DNA of 64,000 nt. Origin: Micromonospora parva (GTDB lineage: Bacteria; Actinomycetota; Actinomycetes; Mycobacteriales; Micromonosporaceae). The notes beneath the pieces were generated by a model. The model worked only from the letters and a program-made list of their open reading frames with translations, did no database searches and was not told the origin of the DNA. The DNA is taken from positions 1 through 64,000 of the forward strand of contig NZ_JNZS01000023.1 in assembly GCF_000718515.1 (NCBI RefSeq), read 5' to 3'. This document shows positions 8,503 to 18,951 of the stretch, in pieces; position 1 is the first letter of the stretch; every line of letters begins with the position of its first letter. The position numbers and the translations under genes are program-made.

Positions 8503-9408
8503 TCAGAAACCCAGCTTGCGCAGCTGCCTCGGGTCACGCTGCCAGTCCTTCGCGACCCGCACGTGCAGGTCGAGGTAGACCCGGCTGCCCAGCAGCTCCT
8601 CGATCTGCTTGCGGGCGGTGGTGCCGACCTCCTTGAGCCGACTCGCCTTGTGCCCGAGCACGATGGCCTTCTGACTGGGCCGCTCCACGTACAGGTCAGC
8701 GTAGATCTTCATGACCTGGCCCTCGGGGATCATCTCCTCCACGACCACGGCGATGGAGTGCGGCAGCTCGTCGCGGACCCCCTCCAGCGCGGCCTCCCGG
8801 ATCAGCTCGGCGACCAGCACCTGCTCGGGGTCGTCGGTGAGCATGTCGTCCGGGTAGAGCTGCGGCGACGGTGGCAGGTAACTGGTCATCACGTCGACCA
8901 GGGTGTCCACCTGGTGCCCGGACACCGCGCTCACCGGCACGATCTCGGCGAACTCCCCCATCTCGCTGACCGCGAGCAGCTGCTCCGCCAGGCGACGCTT
9001 GTCCACCAGGTCGGTCTTGGTCACCACCGCCAGCACTGTCGCCTTCAACCCGGCCAGCTCACCGGTGATGAACCGGTCACCGCGCCCGACCGGCTCGTCG
9101 GCCGGGATGCACAGGCCGATCACGTCGACCTCGGTCCAGGTGGACCGGACCAGGTCGTTGAGACGTTCACCGAGCAGCGTACGGGGGCGGTGCAGGCCCG
9201 GCGTGTCGACGAGGACCAGCTGCGACTCCGGGCGGTGCAGCACCGCCCGGATGACGTGCCGGGTGGTCTGCGGCTTGTTCGAGGTGATGGCGATCTTGGT
9301 GCCGACGATGGCGTTGGTGAGCGTCGACTTGCCAGCGTTGGGACGACCGACGAAGCAGCCGAACCCGGCCCGGTACGGTCGCGCCTGCGGATCCTGCACC
9401 GGGCTCAC
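8503..9408 (-). CDS. era: GTPase Era
   Basis: An essential GTPase that binds 16S rRNA and checks 30S subunit maturation. The 301-residue protein has G1 GRPNAGKST (from residue 21), the threonine switch in KPQTTRH, G3 DTPGLH, G4 TKTD and a C-terminal KH domain with the VVVEEMIPEG...KIYADLYVER...GHKASRLKEVG signature. The start overlaps the end of the deaminase-like gene by 4 nt, making it the last gene of the phoH-ybeY-era operon. Confidence 0.97.
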   Translation of the reverse strand: MSPVQDPQARPYRAGFGCFVGRPNAGKSTLTNAIVGTKIAITSNKPQTTRHVIRAVLHRPESQLVLVDTPGLHRPRTLLGERLNDLVRSTWTEVDVIGLCIPADEPVGRGDRFITGELAGLKATVLAVVTKTDLVDKRRLAEQLLAVSEMGEFAEIVPVSAVSGHQVDTLVDVMTSYLPPSPQLYPDDMLTDDPEQVLVAELIREAALEGVRDELPHSIAVVVEEMIPEGQVMKIYADLYVERPSQKAIVLGHKASRLKEVGTTARKQIEELLGSRVYLDLHVRVAKDWQRDPRQLRKLGF

Positions 9409-9791
9409 TCGGTCACCGTGCCGAGCACCGTGCCGTCCGGAGCGGCCACGTGGACCGGCGCGTCGGCCGCGAGGTCCCGCACCGCCGCGTGCCCGGCACC
9501 GTCCAGCGTCGACGCCTCGGTCACCACCACCGCTGCCTCCAACCGGCTCGCCCCGGCCGCCACCGCCGAAGCGACAGCCAACTGCAACGCGGTGAGCGTC
9601 AGCGACGGCAGCGCGACACTTGCCGCCGCGTACGTCCGGCCGTCCTGGTCGCGGACCGCGGCACCCTCCACGGCACCGACCCGGGCGCGGGCTCCCCGGG
9701 CCAGGACGACGAGCTTGCCGTCCTCGGCGCTCAGCGCGCCCGACGCGGTGGGGGTGGGCCGGGCGACAGGCGCGGCGGGTGTGTCAGGCAT
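9405..9791 (-). CDS. cytidine deaminase-like protein lacking zinc ligands
   Basis: A 128-residue protein in the position where actinobacteria keep a cytidine deaminase-like gene between the CBS-domain gene and era. The fold is suggested by RARVGAVEGAAVRDQDGRTYAAASVALPSL followed by an Ala-rich helix and a terminal strand pair. The catalytic H/C-A-E and PCxxC motifs are absent; there is not a single cysteine, and the second motif is replaced by GAGHAAVRDL. It is therefore not expected to deaminate cytidine. The start ATG 9791 overlaps the upstream gene by 8 bp, and its stop overlaps era by 4 nt. Confidence 0.8.
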   Translation of the reverse strand: MPDTPAAPVARPTPTASGALSAEDGKLVVLARGARARVGAVEGAAVRDQDGRTYAAASVALPSLTLTALQLAVASAVAAGASRLEAAVVVTEASTLDGAGHAAVRDLAADAPVHVAAPDGTVLGTVTE

Positions 9792-11184
9792 CGGCGGGTT
9801 GCCTCTCGTCGTCTCGGTAGTTGTCCGTGTCGTCCCCGGGGCCGGCGTGCTCGCCGCGCCCCGCGGTGTCCTGCTCGTGGCCCGGCTCCACCCGGCTGAC
9901 CAGCACGGTGTCGATCCGGTTGCGCCGGCCGGTGGTGCCCTCGGCGACCAGGCGGAGGCCGGCGACCTCGGCCTCGGCACCCGGGATCGGCACCCGCCCC
10001 AGGGACTGGGCGAGCAGGCCGCCAACCGTCTCCACCTCGTCGGTGGGCAGGTTGGTGTCGAACATCTCGCCGAGATTCTCCACCGGCAGGCGGGCGGTCA
10101 CCCGCACCGAGGAGTCCCCCAGCCGTTCGACGGGCGGGCGCTCGACATCGTACTCGTCGGTGATCTCACCGACGATCTCCTCCAGGATGTCCTCGATGGT
10201 GACCAGACCGCCGGTACCGCCGTACTCGTCGACCACGATGACCAGGTGGTTGCGGGCCGCCTGCATCTCGGACAGCAGGTCGTCGACCGGCTTGGACTCC
10301 GGTACGAAGGTCGCCGGGCGCATCAGCTCGGCCACCGGCAACTGCTCGGCCCCCGGGTCTCCGCCGCGGGAGCGCCGGATCAGGTCCTTGAGGTAGAGCA
10401 CACCCAGCACGTCGTCGACGCTCTCGCCGATCACCGGGATGCGGGAGAAGCCAGAGCGCAGGAACAGCGCCAGCGCCTGCGCGAGCGTCTTGCCCTCCTC
10501 GATCCACACCATCTCCGTACGCGGCACCATCACCTCGCGGGCGATGGTGTCACCGAGCGCGAAGACGGAGTGGATCATCTGGCGCTCGCCGTGCTCGACC
10601 ACGCCGCGTTGCTCGGCCAGGTCGACCAGTTCCCGCAGCTCCACCTGGGAGGCGAACGGGCCCTCCCGGAAGCCGCGCCCCGGGGTGACCGCGTTGCCGA
10701 TCAGGATCAGCAACGACGCGAGCGGGTTGAGCGCCCGGCCCAACCAACGGACCAGCGGCGCCACCGCACGACCCACGGCGTAGGCGTGCTGCCGGCCGAG
10801 GGTGCGCGGGGCGACGCCCACGACCACGAAGCTGACCACTGTCATCGCACCGGCGGTCACCAGCGCGGCCCACCAGCCGGCGCCCAAGCTGTCCACCGCG
10901 ACGAGCGCCACCAGCGTGGTGGCGGTCAGCTCGGCGAGCAGCCGCAACAGCAGGAGCAGGTTGAGGTGCCGGACCACGTCGCCGGCGACGACCTGGAGGG
11001 TACGGGCGCCGCGCACACCGTCGCGGGCCAGCTCGGCGGCGCGGGCGGGTGAGACGGCGGCGAGGGCCGCCTCGGTCATCGCGATCAGGCCGGCCAGCAC
11101 CACCAGGCCGGCCGCGAAGACGATCAGCTGGAAGTCGGGAAGGCCGGCGGTGGCGCCGGCCGCCAGTAACGGAGGAGTTGACAT
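9784..11184 (-). CDS. HlyC/CorC-type CBS-domain membrane protein
   Basis: A 466-residue protein with an N-terminal CNNM/DUF21 membrane region (four hydrophobic segments within residues 15-155), a pair of CBS domains (from [15 protein letters not shown] to the [23 protein letters not shown] motif) and a C-terminal CorC_HlyC domain. The family is implicated in magnesium or cobalt efflux. The tail is acidic and disordered. ATG 11184 shares one base with the ybeY stop; the GTG immediately upstream would give a 4-nt overlap, so either start implies coupling to ybeY. Confidence 0.92.
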   Translation of the reverse strand: MSTPPLLAAGATAGLPDFQLIVFAAGLVVLAGLIAMTEAALAAVSPARAAELARDGVRGARTLQVVAGDVVRHLNLLLLLRLLAELTATTLVALVAVDSLGAGWWAALVTAGAMTVVSFVVVGVAPRTLGRQHAYAVGRAVAPLVRWLGRALNPLASLLILIGNAVTPGRGFREGPFASQVELRELVDLAEQRGVVEHGERQMIHSVFALGDTIAREVMVPRTEMVWIEEGKTLAQALALFLRSGFSRIPVIGESVDDVLGVLYLKDLIRRSRGGDPGAEQLPVAELMRPATFVPESKPVDDLLSEMQAARNHLVIVVDEYGGTGGLVTIEDILEEIVGEITDEYDVERPPVERLGDSSVRVTARLPVENLGEMFDTNLPTDEVETVGGLLAQSLGRVPIPGAEAEVAGLRLVAEGTTGRRNRIDTVLVSRVEPGHEQDTAGRGEHAGPGDDTDNYRDDERQPADA

Positions 11185-11657
11185 CACTGGGTGCGGGTCG
11201 ACCGCCAGCTCGCCAGCAGCCGAGCCTGGAGCGCGAACATCTCCCGCTCCTCCTCCGGCTCGGCGTGGTCGTAACCGAGCAGGTGCAGCACCCCGTGCAC
11301 GGTGAGCAGGTGCAGCTCGTCGGCCGACGCGTGCCCGGCGGTCGCCGCCTGCTTGGCCGCCACCTCGGGGCAGAGCACGATGTCGCCGAGCAGTGCGGGC
11401 TCGCCGCCGGCCGGTGCGGACTCACCCGGGCCGTGGTCGACGCTGCCCTCGTCCATGGGGAAGGCGAGCACGTCGGTCGGGCCGTCGCCACCCATCCAGC
11501 GGTGGTTCAGCTCGGTCATGTAGTCGATGTCGACCAGCAGCACTGACAGCTCGGCGAGGGGGTTGACCCCCATCTCGTCGAGGGCGTGCCGGGCGACGGC
11601 GAGCACGGCGTCGGTGTCGACGTCGACACCGGACTCGTTGGCGATCTCGATGGACAA
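11184..11657 (-). CDS. ybeY: endoribonuclease YbeY
   Basis: A single-strand endoribonuclease needed for 16S rRNA 3-prime maturation and ribosome quality control. The 157-residue protein contains the zinc-binding signature [11 protein letters not shown] near residue 120 and the upstream block DVLAFPMDE. It lies 15 bp after phoH and is coupled to the CorC-like gene, the usual phoH-ybeY-corC order. Confidence 0.96.
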   Translation of the reverse strand: MSIEIANESGVDVDTDAVLAVARHALDEMGVNPLAELSVLLVDIDYMTELNHRWMGGDGPTDVLAFPMDEGSVDHGPGESAPAGGEPALLGDIVLCPEVAAKQAATAGHASADELHLLTVHGVLHLLGYDHAEPEEEREMFALQARLLASWRSTRTQ

Positions 11658-11672
11658 CTGCTTTCCTCTGCT

Positions 11673-12758
<1,086 letters not shown>

Positions 12759-12862
12759 CTGCTCTCGATCTCGGCGCCGGCCTGCTGGCCTGGCGTGCGG
12801 ACGTTACACCCATCGTATCGGTTCAACACGGGCCGCATCGCGCCCATTTCCGCTGGCCGCGA

Positions 12863-14251
12863 TCAACCCCCGGCCCGGAAGTCGTACCGGTCGAAGGTCT
12901 CCTGGTGGCGGGTGAACCGGTACGTCGCCCAGTGCATCCGGACCACCACGCCGGCCTCGTCCCGGGTCAGTCGCAGCAGCTCACCGGCCTCCCGACCGGA
13001 GACCACCCGGAACACGTCCGGCTGGTCCGCCAACGGGGTGAAGATCGCCGGCGGTCGTCCGGCCGGGTCGGCGACCCCGCGCGCCCGCAGGGTGCCGTCG
13101 TGCCAGGAGAAGACATACTCGCTGCCCTCGCCCCACCAACGGCCGAGCGCACCCCGCAGGGCCGCCGGAGCGGGTGCGCCGGGCCGCCAGGGCTCGATCT
13201 CGGCCGGATCGTGCTCGACCGCCGCGGCGAGCAGCCGGTGCGGCAGGTCGAACACCTCGGTCGCCGTGCCGGACGAGCCGAGCACCGCGGCGCCCATCGC
13301 ACCTGCCGTGCCGTCACCACCGCGACGGCCGTACACCCCGGCGAGGAAGCCGGGCATCGCCCCGTCGTGCCCCACGTGCATCACCCGTTCCCCCTGTGGG
13401 ATCAGGATCAGCCCGAGCCCGAAGCCCGCGCCCCAGAGCGTCTCGTCAGTGGTGGTCAACGGCCAGCGCATCTCCTCCAGGGTGGCCGGGGCGAGGACCG
13501 CGCCGGCCGGGTCCAGGGCAGCCGGGTCGGCCAGGAACGCCGCCCAGCGGGCCATGTCGGTGGCGGTGCTCCACAGCTGGGCGGCCGGGCCGACCGCGCC
13601 GAAGTCGGTCGGCGGTTCCGGGTGCGCCTCGTCGGAGTACGCGTCGACCAGGAACCCGGTGGCCGCCGTCGGCCGTGGGGTCACTGTGGTGTCGGTCAGC
13701 CCCAGCGGCGTCAGGATCCGCTCGGTGAGGGCCTGCGCCCAGCTCCCGCCCCGTAGTCGGGCGACAAGTTGACCGAGGACTGCCATACCCAGGTTCGAGT
13801 AGTGGAACCGGCGGCCGGTCGGCAGCACCCGCTCGGCGCGGTCCAGCTCGGCGACCAGTTGGTCGGCGTCCGGTGCGCGCAGGCTGTCCCAGACGTCGCC
13901 GAACGGCTCGCGTTGCAGGCCAGCGGTGTGCGACAGCAACCGGCGTACGGTCAGCTCACCGTGCGCCGGGAGGTCGAGGTGCCGGCCCACCGGGTCGTCC
14001 AGGTCCAGCAGCCCGTCGTCGCGGCACTGCAGGACCAGCACCGCGGTGAACGTCTTGGTGACCGAGCCGATCCGGAACTGGGTGCCCGGTCCCAGCGGGT
14101 TGTCGGTGCCGGTCCCGCCGACGGTACGGGTCCAGAGCGGTCGGTCGGCCCGGTGCAGCGCCGCCGACACCGCCGGCACCCGGGCGTCGGCCTGCACCCG
14201 CCGGACGAGTCGGTCCAGGTGCTCGTGCACGCGGCTGTCCGGCACGCTCAC
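12863..14251 (-). CDS. serine hydrolase, class C beta-lactamase family
   Basis: A 462-residue cytoplasmic-looking member of the beta-lactamase/DD-peptidase superfamily. The catalytic triplet is visible: S63-V-T-K66, Y151-S-N, and a third motif around H292-V-G-H-D-G. There is no signal peptide, so it is more likely an esterase or aminopeptidase-like enzyme than a secreted beta-lactamase. About 130 residues after the catalytic domain form an extra C-terminal beta-rich domain. The start overlaps the stop of the HIT gene by 4 nt. Confidence 0.85.
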   Translation of the reverse strand: MSVPDSRVHEHLDRLVRRVQADARVPAVSAALHRADRPLWTRTVGGTGTDNPLGPGTQFRIGSVTKTFTAVLVLQCRDDGLLDLDDPVGRHLDLPAHGELTVRRLLSHTAGLQREPFGDVWDSLRAPDADQLVAELDRAERVLPTGRRFHYSNLGMAVLGQLVARLRGGSWAQALTERILTPLGLTDTTVTPRPTAATGFLVDAYSDEAHPEPPTDFGAVGPAAQLWSTATDMARWAAFLADPAALDPAGAVLAPATLEEMRWPLTTTDETLWGAGFGLGLILIPQGERVMHVGHDGAMPGFLAGVYGRRGGDGTAGAMGAAVLGSSGTATEVFDLPHRLLAAAVEHDPAEIEPWRPGAPAPAALRGALGRWWGEGSEYVFSWHDGTLRARGVADPAGRPPAIFTPLADQPDVFRVVSGREAGELLRLTRDEAGVVVRMHWATYRFTRHQETFDRYDFRAGG

Positions 14252-14607
14252 CCGAGGTCCCGGGCCAGCATCGGGCCCAGCGGCGCGCCACCGAGCAGGT
14301 GCGCGTGCACGTGGAACACCTCCTGCCCGCCGTACGCGCCGGTGTTGAACATCAGCCGGAAACCGTCGCCGAGCAGGCCCTCGTCCTCGGCCACGGCGGC
14401 GGACGTCGCCAGCACGTCGGCGGCGAGCGCCGGGTCACCCTGGGCGAGCGTCGCCACGTCGGCGTAGTGCTCCTTCGGAATGACCAGCACGTGCACCGGC
14501 GCCTTCGGGTCGATGTCACGGAAGGCGAGCGTGGTGTCGGTCTCCCGGACCACGGTGGCCGGGATCTCCCCGGCGACGATGCGGCAGAACAGGCAGTCGG
14601 ATCCCAT
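14248..14607 (-). CDS. HIT family hydrolase (HINT-like)
   Basis: A 119-residue histidine-triad nucleotide hydrolase, acting on AMP-lysine-type or other nucleoside phosphoramidates. It begins MGSDCLFCRIVAGEIPATVV, a classic HINT start with Cys5 and Cys8 as likely zinc ligands, and ends with the triad EVFHVHAHLLGG. ATG 14607 follows a leaderless -10 box. It appears to be the first gene of the long operon leading to phoH and era. Confidence 0.93.
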   Translation of the reverse strand: MGSDCLFCRIVAGEIPATVVRETDTTLAFRDIDPKAPVHVLVIPKEHYADVATLAQGDPALAADVLATSAAVAEDEGLLGDGFRLMFNTGAYGGQEVFHVHAHLLGGAPLGPMLARDLG

Positions 14608-14613
14608 CGGGGC

Positions 14614-14619
14614 AGTGTA
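14614..14619 (-). promoter_or_regulatory. leaderless -10 box, HIT gene
   Basis: TACACT on the minus strand, then GCCCCG (6 nt) and ATG 14607. This probably drives the HIT - serine hydrolase - phoH - era operon. Confidence 0.55.
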
Positions 14620-14697
14620 AGGAGTAACGGGCCGGTGCCGCCGTGGCGCGGTCCGCGCCGCCGGCCCGTTCGCCGGCATAGAAACGGCTGAGGCAGG

Positions 14698-15468
14698 ATG
14701 GCCGGCATGACGGATCGGGCGGTACTCGTGACCGGGGCCTCGCGCGGGATCGGCAGCGCGGTGGCAATGGCGTTCGCGGCCAGCGGTGACCGGGTGGCCA
14801 TCCACCACCGCGACTCCGCCGACGCGGCCGAGCGGCTGCGCGCGCGGCTACCCGGCGCCGGGCACGTGGTGGTCCGCGCCGACCTCACCGATCCGGACGC
14901 GGTCCGGGCCATGGTCGACCGGGCCGCGGAGCTGCTCGGCGGGCTGGACGTGCTGGTCAACAACGCCGGGACGTACGGCGACCGCGACGACCCGCACCCG
15001 GTCTTCGGCGCCTCGTACGAACAGTGGCAGAACCGCTGGCGGCAGGTGCTGGAGACCAACCTGACCGGTGCCGGCAACGTCATCTGGTGCGCCGCCCAGC
15101 ACATGCGGGAGCGCGGCGGGCGGATCGTCAACGTCTCGTCCCGGGGCGCGTTCCGCGGCGAGCCGCACCAGCCGGCGTACGGTGCCAGCAAGGCGGGGCT
15201 GAACGCGTTGGGTCAGTCCCTCGCGGTGGCGCTCGCGCCGTACGGCATCACGGTGGCAACCGTCGCGCCGGGGTTCGTGGCGACCGACATGGTCACCGAG
15301 TACCTGCGCGGTGAGGAGGGCGCCGCCATCCGGGCGCAGAGCCCGTTCGACCGGGTGGGCGAACCGGAGGAGATCGCCGCGGCCGTGCACTGGCTGGCCT
15401 CGCCGCAGGCCACGTGGGCCTCCGGCACGATCGTCGACCTCAACGGCGCCTCGTACCTGCGCAGCTGA
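14698..15468 (+). CDS. short-chain dehydrogenase/reductase
   Basis: A 256-residue classical SDR oxidoreductase. The cofactor motif is TGASRGIG near residue 12, the structural motif is NNAG, the catalytic serine lies in VNVSSRG, and the catalytic Tyr/Lys pair is in YGASK. The Arg in the cofactor loop (ASRG and HHRDS) suggests NADP(H). The substrate is unknown; the overall pattern is FabG-like. ATG 14698 has GAGG 4 nt upstream; ATG 14707, three codons in, is an alternative. It is divergent from the HIT gene and stands alone. Confidence 0.85.
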   Translation: MAGMTDRAVLVTGASRGIGSAVAMAFAASGDRVAIHHRDSADAAERLRARLPGAGHVVVRADLTDPDAVRAMVDRAAELLGGLDVLVNNAGTYGDRDDPHPVFGASYEQWQNRWRQVLETNLTGAGNVIWCAAQHMRERGGRIVNVSSRGAFRGEPHQPAYGASKAGLNALGQSLAVALAPYGITVATVAPGFVATDMVTEYLRGEEGAAIRAQSPFDRVGEPEEIAAAVHWLASPQATWASGTIVDLNGASYLRS

Positions 15469-15505
15469 CCTCGCGACCCGAACCCGCTGCGGCGTCCGCC
15501 CGACG

Positions 15506-15555
15506 GACCGGCGGTGGGCCGCGGCCCCCGACCGACCGGCGGTGGGCCGCGGCCC
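15506..15555. repeat. 22-bp direct repeat pair
   Basis: The 22-bp unit beginning GACCGGCGGTGGGCC occurs at 15506-15527 and again at 15534-15555, separated by 6 bp, in the non-coding gap after the SDR gene. Confidence 0.8.
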
Positions 15556-15578
15556 TGCGGGCCGACGGCGAACACCAC

Positions 15579-15632
15579 ATTGAGCGTGATGCCTGTCAGT
15601 CATCGTGATGACCCAGAGGCATCACGCTCAAT
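15579..15632. terminator. bidirectional hairpin between SDR gene and rsmE
   Basis: Perfect 16-bp arms at 15579-15594 and 15617-15632. The 22-nt centre contains its own smaller inverted repeat (GTCATC with GATGAC). It sits between convergent genes. The arm sequence shares AGCGTGAT with the outer arm of the hairpin at 2881-2895. Confidence 0.75.
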
Positions 15633-15683
15633 CGAGCGGGCGGCTCCGATCCGGCCGGACCACAAGCCAGCGCGCGGCGGAAC

Positions 15684-15763
15684 ACCAGCGGCCGAAACGA
15701 GCGACGGGCCACCAGCGGCCGCAACGAGCGGCGGCGTCAGGGGTGGCCAGCTACCAGCGGCCG
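15684..15763. repeat. reiterated rsmE 3-prime-end motif
   Basis: ACCAGCGGCCG, which on the minus strand encodes the end of rsmE and its stop codon (15753-15763), recurs downstream at 15711-15721 and 15684-15694. The last two copies are followed by near-identical AACGAGCG. Confidence 0.7.
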
Positions 15764-16485
15764 AGGCGGGTGGCGAGCACGCTGAGCGCGGCCACGCCGG
15801 CCGTGGAGGTACGCAGGACCTCCGGCCCGAGGCGTACCGGCCGGCCACCGGCCTCGCGGAAGGCTGTCAGCTCAGCCGGGGCGATGCCACCCTCGGGGCC
15901 GACGACGAGGACGATCTCCCCGGCCGACGGCAGGTCGACGCCGGTCAGCGGCTCCTCGGCCTCCTCGTGCAGCACGAACCCGGCGGCGGCACCGGCGATC
16001 CGGCGGGCCACCGTGGCGGTGGACTCGTCCGGCGCACCGGCCACCACCGGTAGCCACGGTCGGCGGGCCTGCTTGGCCGCCTCCCGGGCGGTGGCCACCC
16101 ACTTCTCCCGGGCGCGTACGCCCCGGTCGCCGCGCCACTGGACCACCGAACGCGATGCCGCCCAGGGGACGATCTCGTCCACCCCGACCTCGGTCATCGC
16201 CTGCACGGCCAGCTCGCCCCGGTCGCCCTTGGCGATGCCCTGCACCGTCACCAGCCGGGGTACGGGCGCGTCCGCGTACCCCCGGGAGGTGACGGTGACC
16301 TCCAGGCTGCCCCGGCCGACGGCCGTGACCACGGCGGCGGCCGTGCCACCCCGGCCGTCGGCGAGCAGCAGCTCCTCGCCGACGCGCAGCCGCTGCACGG
16401 TGGCGGCGTGGTGCCCCTCCGGGCCGTCCAGGGTCAGCGTGTCGCCGGTGGGCAGCGCCTCGACCAGGAACAGCGGCGCGGACAC
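15751..16485 (-). CDS. rsmE: 16S rRNA (uracil-1498-N3)-methyltransferase
   Basis: A SPOUT-class methyltransferase that methylates U1498 of 16S rRNA using S-adenosylmethionine. The 244-residue protein has the N-terminal PUA-like part (GPEGHHAATVQRLRVGEELLLADGRG) and the C-terminal knot with VVGPEGGIAPAEL and LGPEVLRTSTAG. Its GTG start directly abuts the dnaJ stop codon, so it is the third gene of hrcA-dnaJ-rsmE. Confidence 0.95.
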   Translation of the reverse strand: MSAPLFLVEALPTGDTLTLDGPEGHHAATVQRLRVGEELLLADGRGGTAAAVVTAVGRGSLEVTVTSRGYADAPVPRLVTVQGIAKGDRGELAVQAMTEVGVDEIVPWAASRSVVQWRGDRGVRAREKWVATAREAAKQARRPWLPVVAGAPDESTATVARRIAGAAAGFVLHEEAEEPLTGVDLPSAGEIVLVVGPEGGIAPAELTAFREAGGRPVRLGPEVLRTSTAGVAALSVLATRLGRW

Positions 16486-17628
16486 TCAGGCGTGCCCGTT
16501 GAACGCGTCGCGCATCCGGGAGAAGAAGCCGCCCTGCTTGGACAGCTCGGCGACCTCCTCGCCACGGGTCTTGGCGAAGTCGCGCAGCATCTTCTCCTGG
16601 TCGGCGTCGAGCTTGGTCGGGGTTCGCACGTCCAGGTGGACGTAGAGGTCACCCCGGCCGGTGCCGCGCAGGTGCGGGACGCCTCGGGCGCGCAGCCGCA
16701 GCGTGCTGCCCGGCTGGGTGCCGGGCTTGACGTCGACCGGCTCCTCGCTGTCCAGCGTCTTGATGGTCAGCCGGGTGCCGAGCGCGGCGGCGGTCATCGG
16801 CACGGTGACCCGGCAGTGCAGGTCGTCGCCCTTGCGCGAGTAGACGTCGTGCGGACGTTCGTGGATCTCCACGTAGAGGTCACCGGCGGTGCCGCCGCCC
16901 GGGCCGACCTCGCCCTGCTGGGCCAGCCGGATCCGCATGCCGTCCTCGACGCCGGCCGGGATCTTGACGGTCAGCGACCGGCGGGTGCGCACCCGGCCGT
17001 CACCGGCGCAGGTGGGGCAGGGGTGCGGGATGGTGGTGCCGTAGCCCTGGCAGACGGTGCACGGCCGGGCGGAGACCACCTGACCGAGGAACGTCCGCTG
17101 CACCGACTGCACCTCGCCCCGACCGCCGCACGCCTCGCAGGTCGCCAGGTGCGTGCCGGCGGCGGTGCCGGCACCGGAGCAGGTGGTGCAGAGCACAGCG
17201 GTGTCGACGGTGATCGGCGCCTCGACGCCGAACGCCGTCTCGTGCAGGTCGAGTTCGAGTCGCAGGATCGCGTCGGCACCCGGGCGGGTACGCGGCCGAG
17301 GGCCACGGGCGCCACCCGCCGCGCCGCCGAAGAACGCGTCCATGATGTCCTGGAAGCCGACGAACGGGCCGGCTCCACCGGGGCCGCCCGGGCCACCGGC
17401 GCCGCCCCCCGGGGCGAGCGGGTCGCCACCCAGGTCGACGATCTGCCGCTTCCGGTCGTCCGAGAGGACCTCGTACGCGGCGTTGATGTCCTTGAACTTC
17501 TCCTGAGCCTCCGGGTCCGGATTGACATCCGGGTGGAACTGGCGTGCCAGCTTGCGGTAGGCGCGCTTGATCTCGTCATCGGAGGCTTCCCGGCTCACAC
17601 CGAGAATGCCGTAGTAGTCCCTGGCCAC
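16486..17628 (-). CDS. dnaJ: chaperone protein DnaJ (DnaJ2 type)
   Basis: An Hsp40 co-chaperone that delivers substrates to DnaK and stimulates its ATPase. The 380 residues comprise a J domain with the HPD motif, a Gly-rich linker (residues 75-105), four CxxCxGxG zinc-finger repeats ([32 protein letters not shown]) and C-terminal substrate-binding domains. GTG 17628 is preferred because the product then starts [11 protein letters not shown], as in known DnaJ2 proteins, and GAGGA lies 10 nt upstream; ATG 17646 would add six residues. It is downstream of hrcA, hence CIRCE-regulated. Confidence 0.95.
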   Translation of the reverse strand: MARDYYGILGVSREASDDEIKRAYRKLARQFHPDVNPDPEAQEKFKDINAAYEVLSDDRKRQIVDLGGDPLAPGGGAGGPGGPGGAGPFVGFQDIMDAFFGGAAGGARGPRPRTRPGADAILRLELDLHETAFGVEAPITVDTAVLCTTCSGAGTAAGTHLATCEACGGRGEVQSVQRTFLGQVVSARPCTVCQGYGTTIPHPCPTCAGDGRVRTRRSLTVKIPAGVEDGMRIRLAQQGEVGPGGGTAGDLYVEIHERPHDVYSRKGDDLHCRVTVPMTAAALGTRLTIKTLDSEEPVDVKPGTQPGSTLRLRARGVPHLRGTGRGDLYVHLDVRTPTKLDADQEKMLRDFAKTRGEEVAELSKQGGFFSRMRDAFNGHA

Positions 17629-17703
17629 TGCGTTCCGTGTCCTCATGTTCGTCTCGCGTTGCGCCGGTCGGCGGCCGCAGCCGGCCGCATCGGCCCTGAC
17701 CAA

Positions 17704-18726
17704 TCAGTTCTGGGCCAGCAACTCGCCCACGTAGCGTGCCACGGCGCGCACCGTGGCGATGTTGCCGGGGTAGTCCATCCGGGTGGGCCCCAGCACCCCG
17801 AGCCCGCCCACGATGGTGGTGCCCGGGCCGTAGCCGGTGCTGACCACCGAGGCGGCGCGCAGGTTGTCGAACTCGTTCTCGTCGCCGATCAGCACCCGGG
17901 TCGTGCTCGGCTCGGTCTCACCGATGAGCTTGAGCAGCACGACCTCCTCCTCCAGCGCCTCGAGGATCGGCCGCAGCGAGCCCTGGAAGTCGAGCAGCCC
18001 GCCCCGGGTGAGGTTGGCGGTGCCGGCGAGGGCGATCCGTTCCTCGTGCCGTTCGACGAGCGTCTCCAGCAGCACGCTGGCGAGCGTGGTCATGGTCGGT
18101 CGCAGCCCGGTCGGCGCTTCCTCGACCAGCGCCTGCACCAGCGGTGGCGTCTCGGACAGCCGGGCGTTGGCGAGCTTCTCGTTGATCAGTCGGCGCAGGT
18201 CGGTGACGTCGTCGGCGGGCACCGGCCCGGGCAGCTCCACGAGTCGCTGCTCCACCCGGCCGGTGTCCGCGATCATGACGAGCATCAGCCGGGTGGTGGA
18301 GATCGGCACCAGCTCCAGGTGACGCACCGAGGAGCGGGCCAGGCTCGGGTACTGCACGACGGCGACCTGCCGGGTGAGCTGGGCGAGCAGCCGCACCGTG
18401 CGGTGCACCACGTCGTCGAGGTCGACAGCGCCGACCAGGAAGCGCTCGATGGCCCGGCGCTCGGCCGGGCTGAGCGGCTTGACCCGGGACAGCCGGTCGA
18501 CGAAGAGGCGGTAGCCGCGGTCGGTGGGCACCCGGCCGGCACTGGTGTGCGGCTGCCGGATGTAACCCTCCTCCTCCAGCACGGCCATGTCGTTGCGGAC
18601 CGTCGCCGGGGAGACCCCGAGCTGGTGCCGCTCGACCAGCGCCTTGCTGCCGACCGGCTCCTGGGTGGAGACGTAGTCTTCGACGATGGCGCGGAGCACT
18701 GCGAGTTTCCGGTCGTCGAGACCCAT
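17704..18726 (-). CDS. hrcA: heat-inducible transcription repressor HrcA
   Basis: The repressor of class I heat-shock genes, which binds CIRCE and depends on GroEL for activity. The 340-residue protein has an N-terminal winged helix ([28 protein letters not shown]...[20 protein letters not shown]) and the inserted and dimerisation domains, ending in [28 protein letters not shown] 18726 has AGGAGGTG about 7 nt upstream. It is autoregulated through the CIRCE element at 18783-18809. Confidence 0.97.
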   Translation of the reverse strand: MGLDDRKLAVLRAIVEDYVSTQEPVGSKALVERHQLGVSPATVRNDMAVLEEEGYIRQPHTSAGRVPTDRGYRLFVDRLSRVKPLSPAERRAIERFLVGAVDLDDVVHRTVRLLAQLTRQVAVVQYPSLARSSVRHLELVPISTTRLMLVMIADTGRVEQRLVELPGPVPADDVTDLRRLINEKLANARLSETPPLVQALVEEAPTGLRPTMTTLASVLLETLVERHEERIALAGTANLTRGGLLDFQGSLRPILEALEEEVVLLKLIGETEPSTTRVLIGDENEFDNLRAASVVSTGYGPGTTIVGGLGVLGPTRMDYPGNIATVRAVARYVGELLAQN

Positions 18727-18782
18727 CCTCCGCACCTCCTGTCGCACGTCGGCCGCCGGCGCCCTGGGCCGGCCGAGCCGTC

Positions 18783-18809
18783 CTGGCACTCGACTGTAGC
18801 GAGTGCCAG
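18783..18809. promoter_or_regulatory. CIRCE operator of hrcA-dnaJ
   Basis: Inverted repeat CTGGCACTC-N9-GAGTGCCAG, differing from the consensus TTAGCACTC-N9-GAGTGCTAA only in the outer bases. It lies 57 nt upstream of the hrcA start and overlaps the -10 box. Confidence 0.93.
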
Positions 18810-18813
18810 TCTA
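18808..18813 (-). promoter_or_regulatory. -10 box of the hrcA operon
   Basis: TAGACT on the minus strand (TANNNT), overlapping the distal arm of CIRCE, so that HrcA bound to CIRCE would cover the transcription start. No convincing -35 box was seen. Confidence 0.5.
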
Positions 18814-18938
18814 CGTCGGCAGGCCCGCCGACGCGATGATCAACGGCCACCGGTCGGTGCGGCCCGCGCCACCGCACTGGGCCGATCGGCCCGCACTGCC
18901 GGGCGGTGTCGCTCTGGTGCGGCGTTGCCACGGGCCCC

Positions 18939-18944
18939 TACCGT
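18939..18944 (+). promoter_or_regulatory. leaderless -10 box, DUF4870 gene
   Basis: TACCGT, 7 nt, then ATG 18952. No Shine-Dalgarno sequence lies between. Confidence 0.55.
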
Positions 18945-18951
18945 GACATCC

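Noticed and set aside
16408..18951. Open plus-strand sequence opposite rsmE, dnaJ and hrcA
   Set aside because: Only its end, the DUF4870 gene from 18952, is real. The rest is antisense of three conserved genes.
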